DNA of 10,477 nt, taken from positions 33,385 to 43,861 of the forward strand of contig DHPL01000042.1 of the NCBI GenBank assembly GCA_002407905.1, in the 5' to 3' direction. Below are positions 6,797 to 10,477 of the stretch, one piece after another. Every line of letters begins with the position of its first letter. Positions within the stretch are counted from its first letter, which is position 1. The notes under the pieces are model-generated. The model did not search any database. It saw only the letters and a list, made by a program, of their open reading frames with translations, and was not told the DNA's origin. A program made the position numbers and the translations under genes. The DNA is from Anaerolineaceae bacterium UBA5365. GTDB lineage: Bacteria; Chloroflexota; Anaerolineae; Anaerolineales; Anaerolineaceae.

Positions 6797-9304
6797 ATGA
6801 GTATCGAAAACTTACTCCAAACCTGGTCGAAGGATCCGGATTTTGCTGAGAATCTAAGCTGTTGGGATATCACCCCCGCGGCTGAAGCAATGGTTGGCGA
6901 ATTCCCGAATTGGATTTCACCCCGAGTCGTTGCCGCCTTGAAGCAAAGGGGGATCAGCGCGCCGTATTTGCACCAGGTGGTTGCCATGGAGCACCTGCAT
7001 TCCGGCAGGAATCTAGTGATCGCTACCGGCACGGCAAGCGGCAAAACCTTGTGCTATGACCTGCCGGTTCTCAACACCCTGATAAGCGACCCAAGCGCCA
7101 GGGCGCTCTACCTCTTTCCAACCAAAGCCCTGGCCCAGGACCAGCTGAGGAACCTGGAAACCCTGCTAGCCCAGCCTGATGGCCCAAGCCGCTTCAAAGC
7201 TGCGATTTACGATGGCGACACCCCCACCAATCAAAGAGCCCAACTGCGGAAAGAATCCAGGATCATTCTCAGCAATCCGGATATGCTGCATCAGGGCATT
7301 TTGCCGCATCACACCGCCTGGCGGGATTTTTTTGCCGGCCTGCGTTTCGTGGTCCTGGATGAAGCGCATATCTACCGCGGCGTCTTTGGTTCGCACATCG
7401 CTAACGTGATCCGCAGGCTTAAACGAATCTGCAATTTTTACCGCTCCTATCCCCTCTTTGTCCTCACTTCCGCCACCATCGGCAACCCGCAGGAATTGGC
7501 AGAACTTCTGATTGAAGCGCCTGTGGAACCTGTTCTGGTGGATGGCTCGCCGCATGGACGCAAACATTTCCTGGTCTATAACCCCCCTTTGGTGGATGAA
7601 AAGCTAGGCCTGCGTCGAAGCGCGCTGCTCACCTCAGTTAACTTTGCCAAGAAACTCCTTGAAAGCGGTAAACAAACCCTGGTCTTTGCCCGCACACGCC
7701 GAACAGTTGAGATGCTGCTGACCTATCTGCTGGGCCAGCTGCGGTTTCAGGACAGGTCTCTGGTGCGCGGGTACCGGTCCGGCTACCTAAAACAGGAACG
7801 CCGTGAAATCGAGCGCGACCTCAAAAGCGGTAAGCTGCGGACAGTCATCGCCACTTCGGCTCTGGAATTAGGCATTGATATCGGCGATCTGGAGTCCGTG
7901 ATCATCGTCGGTTACCCTGGTTCCATCGCCACCACTTGTCAGCGCGCCGGCCGGGCAGGACGCAAGCAGCAGGACACCCTGGCGCTGATGGTTGCCGCGC
8001 CGGATGCTATGGATCAGTACCTTGCGCGTCACAGTGAATACCTTACAGCCAATAACCCTGAAAACGCGCTCATCGACCCCAATAACTTGCCGATATTGCT
8101 GCAGCACCTGAAATGCGCGGCATTTGAGCTGCCATTCTCTAAGGATGAGCACTTTGGGGCGGTCCCCATCGAACTCCTTGAATCGTTCTTACAGCTCATG
8201 GCTGCAGAGGGCCTGCTCAATCAGCAGGGCGAGCGTTATTTTTGGGTCGCGGACCAATACCCAGGGGCGGATGTCTCCCTGCGGTCTACGACAGCCAAAA
8301 TAGTGAGCCTGCGCCTGAATACTCCGGATGGCCCCAGAATAATAGGAGAGATCGATGGCGACTCGGCTGCCTGGCTGGTCCATCCTGAGGCGATCTACCT
8401 GCACGAAGCTGAAACGTATGAAGTCAAAGCCCTCGACCTCGAAAAGGGAATCTGCGAGCTTGAATTTAGCAAGGCGGACTACTACACAATCCCCAACCTA
8501 AACACCGAGATCGAGCGCTACACGTCCAATGACCACCAGGAGTTCAACAACTTTCGTAAGGATTTCGGTGAGATCAGCCTGCGAATCACCGTGGATTCCT
8601 TCCGCAAGATTCGCTGGTTCACCAATGAGACCCTCGGCACCGGTACGATCGACCTGCCGCCCAAACACCTGGATACGGTTGGCTTTTGGCTATCCCCCAG
8701 TGAGGAACTGATCCGTCAATTACAGGAGCAGGACCTTTGGAACGCTGCTCCGAACGATTACGGGCCTGGCTGGCAGGTACTCCGGCGAAAGATTCTACTG
8801 CGGGATGCCAACCGCTGCCGGGCTTGCGGCGGCAGCTTCAGCGAAGCTCAGTTGCACGTCCACCATGTTAAACCCTTCCGCACTTTTACTGACCCTGCAC
8901 TGGCAAACGCTCCCAGCAACCTGGTGTCGCTTTGCCCGAGCTGCCACCGGCAGGCGGAGGTTTCAGTACGCGTGCGCAGCGGTTTGGCAGGGGCGCGTTA
9001 TGCTCTGCACAACCTGGCCCCGCTGATGATCATGAGCGACGCGGAAGACATCGGCATGATGGCTGAATTGCGTTCGGTTTTGGCGGATGGTCGCCCGGCA
9101 ATCTTGGTCTACGACAACATCCCTGGCGGCCTGGGGCTATCCCAGAGGCTTTACGAGCGTCACCGAGCCTGGGTGAACTCCGCGGCTGACCTCATCAGCG
9201 ATTGCGCCTGCGAAAATGGCTGCCCTGCCTGTGTTGGGCCCGTTGGCGAGGATGGCTACGGCGGGAAGGCAGAAGCCGTGGCTCTATTGAGGGGCCTGCG
9301 ATGA
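6797..9304 (+). CDS. mrfA: MrfA-type DEAD/DEAH-box (SF2) repair helicase with embedded HNH nuclease domain and C-terminal Zn-binding (DUF1998/MZB) domain
   Basis: An 835-residue ATP-dependent DNA helicase of the MrfA/YprA family (COG1205-like). Core motifs in order: YLHQ (57-60), Walker A ATGTASGKT (76-84), PTKALAQDQ (108-116), DEAH (188-191), SAT (225-227), LVFARTRR (295-302), TSALELGIDIG (353-363) and QRAGRAGR (382-389). A C-terminal domain carries VYDNIPGGLGL (771-781) and the zinc ligands CACENGCPAC (Cys803, 805, 809, 812). Between core and C-terminus lies an HNH domain (about 659-720). B. subtilis MrfA is roughly 750 residues without such a domain, so the extra length here is mostly this insertion. 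The family works with MrfB in a UvrABC-independent excision pathway for mitomycin-type lesions. The stop overlaps the next gene by 4 nt (ATGA), and that gene is an MrfB-like exonuclease, which strongly supports the assignment. No frameshift interrupts the frame. Confidence 0.92.
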   Translation: MSIENLLQTWSKDPDFAENLSCWDITPAAEAMVGEFPNWISPRVVAALKQRGISAPYLHQVVAMEHLHSGRNLVIATGTASGKTLCYDLPVLNTLISDPSARALYLFPTKALAQDQLRNLETLLAQPDGPSRFKAAIYDGDTPTNQRAQLRKESRIILSNPDMLHQGILPHHTAWRDFFAGLRFVVLDEAHIYRGVFGSHIANVIRRLKRICNFYRSYPLFVLTSATIGNPQELAELLIEAPVEPVLVDGSPHGRKHFLVYNPPLVDEKLGLRRSALLTSVNFAKKLLESGKQTLVFARTRRTVEMLLTYLLGQLRFQDRSLVRGYRSGYLKQERREIERDLKSGKLRTVIATSALELGIDIGDLESVIIVGYPGSIATTCQRAGRAGRKQQDTLALMVAAPDAMDQYLARHSEYLTANNPENALIDPNNLPILLQHLKCAAFELPFSKDEHFGAVPIELLESFLQLMAAEGLLNQQGERYFWVADQYPGADVSLRSTTAKIVSLRLNTPDGPRIIGEIDGDSAAWLVHPEAIYLHEAETYEVKALDLEKGICELEFSKADYYTIPNLNTEIERYTSNDHQEFNNFRKDFGEISLRITVDSFRKIRWFTNETLGTGTIDLPPKHLDTVGFWLSPSEELIRQLQEQDLWNAAPNDYGPGWQVLRRKILLRDANRCRACGGSFSEAQLHVHHVKPFRTFTDPALANAPSNLVSLCPSCHRQAEVSVRVRSGLAGARYALHNLAPLMIMSDAEDIGMMAELRSVLADGRPAILVYDNIPGGLGLSQRLYERHRAWVNSAADLISDCACENGCPACVGPVGEDGYGGKAEAVALLRGLR
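8771..8956 (+). other. HNH endonuclease domain inside the mrfA-like gene
   Basis: Residues about 659-720 of the helicase. The pattern is that of a zinc-supported HNH (McrA-like) nuclease: RDANRCRACG with Cys674 and Cys677, LHVHH with His687, His689 and His690, Asn708 in SNLVSLC, then CPSCH with Cys713, Cys716 and His717. All usual metal and catalytic positions are occupied, so it appears able to cut DNA. It is in frame with the helicase and is followed directly by the family's own C-terminal domain, so it is an inserted domain rather than a separate gene. Confidence 0.88.
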
Positions 9305-10477
9305 ACGACTGGGGGGAACTGACTGAGCGTTTGCGCCGCATGGGCGTATACCTTGGCCTCACTGAGCAGAAAACTGCCCGTAAAACCAAGCTGAACCCAA
9401 TCGAAGCAGTGGTTAGCGGCCGGGATCTGCAAACCATTTACGGTCCCGTCTTTTCTGTTGGCAAGTCGTATCCCCATGAATGGCTCCATGGCGATATCAG
9501 CCTTTCACCGATCGACTCCTTCACCCGTATCAGCCGCTGGGCCCGGGCAGAAGCCAGCAGCCTGGCCCAACTGGAGAACTTCATTTTCCTGGACACGGAG
9601 ACAACCGGTCTCTCAGGCGGTACCGGAACCATGGCGTTCATGATCGGTGCTGCCCGCTACCGCGGCTCCGAGTTAGTGCTGGAACAGTTTTTCCTGCGCA
9701 ACCCGGCTGAAGAAAGCGCGCAACTGGCTGCTCTGGAAAGCTTCTGTGATGGTATGCAAGCCATCGTGAGCTATAACGGCAAAAGTTTTGACCTGCCTAT
9801 CATCAATACTCGGTACATCCTGAACAGCATGCGCAGCCCCTTTGAAGGCCTGGCACATTTTGATTTACTGGGGCTTACCCGGCGCCTCTGGCGGCCGCGT
9901 TTGGGTGCCTGCAACTTGGGGAACATCGAAAAACAGATCCTCAAGCTAAGCCGCACGGAAAATGAGGTTCCCGGTTATCTCGTACCCGAATATTACGCGG
10001 ATTACCTGCGTACCGGCGATGCTAGTTTGCTTGCCGGGGTCTTTTACCATAACCAGGTGGATGTGGTTAGCCTGGTCGCGCTATTCAAACTTCTTGCCCA
10101 GATACTTGAAGCGCCGGAGAATTGGCAGAACGAATATTCCAAAGACGTAAACGCGCTGGGTGCCTTGATGGAAAAAATTGGGGAAACCGATTTGGCTGCT
10201 TCAGTGTACGCGCGCAGCCTTCAAGCGCAGGACCTTGAGGATCAGATCCCCGCCTACCTGCGCTCAGCGGCTATCTGCAAAGCCCGGGGAGAGTACAACC
10301 AGGCTCTTGGCTATTGGCAAGGGGCTGCCGCAGGCGGTTCAATTGAAGCGTTGATCGAGTTGGCCATGTACCACGAGCACAAACTGCGCGATCCGGCTGA
10401 AGCCCTGCGCCTCACCGAGCAAGCCTTGCAGCTCTCCCGGGAAATAGGCCTGGACCTTAAGGCGATTCTGCACCGCC
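9301..10477 (+). CDS. mrfB: MrfB-type DEDDh 3'-5' exonuclease with C-terminal helical (TPR-like) region (partial, runs off right edge)
   Basis: 392 codons are visible and the frame is open at the window end. An N-terminal region of about 90 residues (with GPVFSV at 48-53) precedes an RNase H-like exonuclease domain of the YprB/MrfB family. The acidic catalytic set is complete: FLDTETTGL (Asp98, Glu100), YNGKSFDLP (Asp164), and YHNQVDVVSL (His250, Asp254), the H-x3-D spacing of the DEDDh class. From about residue 280 the sequence becomes helical with alanine-rich repeats (SVYARSLQA, YLRSAAICKARGEYNQAL, EALRLTEQALQL) that look like TPR units, as in B. subtilis MrfB. MrfB degrades DNA next to a lesion after MrfA has engaged it. 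The ATG overlaps the mrfA stop by 4 nt, so the two are translationally coupled and probably made in matched amounts. No Shine-Dalgarno site separate from the coupling is evident. Family assignment is firm; the final C-terminus is unseen. Confidence 0.9.
   Translation, partial: MNDWGELTERLRRMGVYLGLTEQKTARKTKLNPIEAVVSGRDLQTIYGPVFSVGKSYPHEWLHGDISLSPIDSFTRISRWARAEASSLAQLENFIFLDTETTGLSGGTGTMAFMIGAARYRGSELVLEQFFLRNPAEESAQLAALESFCDGMQAIVSYNGKSFDLPIINTRYILNSMRSPFEGLAHFDLLGLTRRLWRPRLGACNLGNIEKQILKLSRTENEVPGYLVPEYYADYLRTGDASLLAGVFYHNQVDVVSLVALFKLLAQILEAPENWQNEYSKDVNALGALMEKIGETDLAASVYARSLQAQDLEDQIPAYLRSAAICKARGEYNQALGYWQGAAAGGSIEALIELAMYHEHKLRDPAEALRLTEQALQLSREIGLDLKAILHR

Noticed and set aside
8771..8956. 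HNH region as a homing endonuclease, intein or intron insertion
   Set aside because: The domain is only about 60 residues and in frame. I see no intein splice-junction residues (an N-terminal Cys/Ser block with a C-terminal His-Asn) and no intron-like break, so a fused accessory domain fits better.

Overview
The window looks like a chromosomal stretch from a Gram-positive-type or Chloroflexota-like bacterium, most plausibly an Anaerolineae relative. This is inferred from several protein 'dialects' (SpoIIE-type phosphatase, SDR-type threonine-dehydrogenase-like protein, MrfA/MrfB pair, MalF-type sugar permease), the lipobox-bearing secreted proteins and the moderate GC content. No rRNA marker is present, so the taxonomy is inference. 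No tRNA, rRNA, CRISPR array, insertion sequence or phage gene was seen.

Layout: two divergent blocks meet in an 86-nt intergenic region (4114-4199). The left block runs on the minus strand. It holds a secreted OB-fold plus DNase I-like (EEP) nuclease lipoprotein (4113-2197), which overlaps by 4 nt a propeller-like lipoprotein resembling esterase-like phytases (2200-1100). After a 121-nt gap with its own promoter comes a MalF/UgpA-type sugar ABC permease (978 to beyond the left edge). The right block runs on the plus strand in close succession: SpoIIE-type PP2C phosphatase (4200-4898), L-threonine 3-dehydrogenase-like SDR (4913-5929), a classical SDR resembling 3-ketodihydrosphingosine reductase (5948-6778), an MrfA-type helicase (6797-9304), and an MrfB-type DEDDh exonuclease (9301 to beyond the right edge).

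The most notable content is the mrfAB-like pair at the right. MrfA (helicase with a four-cysteine zinc-binding C-terminus) and MrfB (exonuclease) form a UvrABC-independent DNA damage excision pathway in Bacillus subtilis. Here the helicase carries a complete-looking HNH endonuclease domain (residues about 659-720) between the helicase core and the C-terminal Zn-binding domain. The known pathway has a helicase and an exonuclease but no obvious incising nuclease, so an HNH built into the helicase is an attractive candidate for the missing nick.

A second signal is translational. Three genes (4113 minus, 4200 plus, 6797 plus) lack a Shine-Dalgarno sequence and instead have a -10-like hexamer ending 6-7 nt before the start codon, the geometry of leaderless mRNAs. 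Two others (978 minus, 4913 plus) have strong Shine-Dalgarno sites. Gene pairs 3/2 and mrfA/mrfB are joined by ATGA start-stop overlaps.
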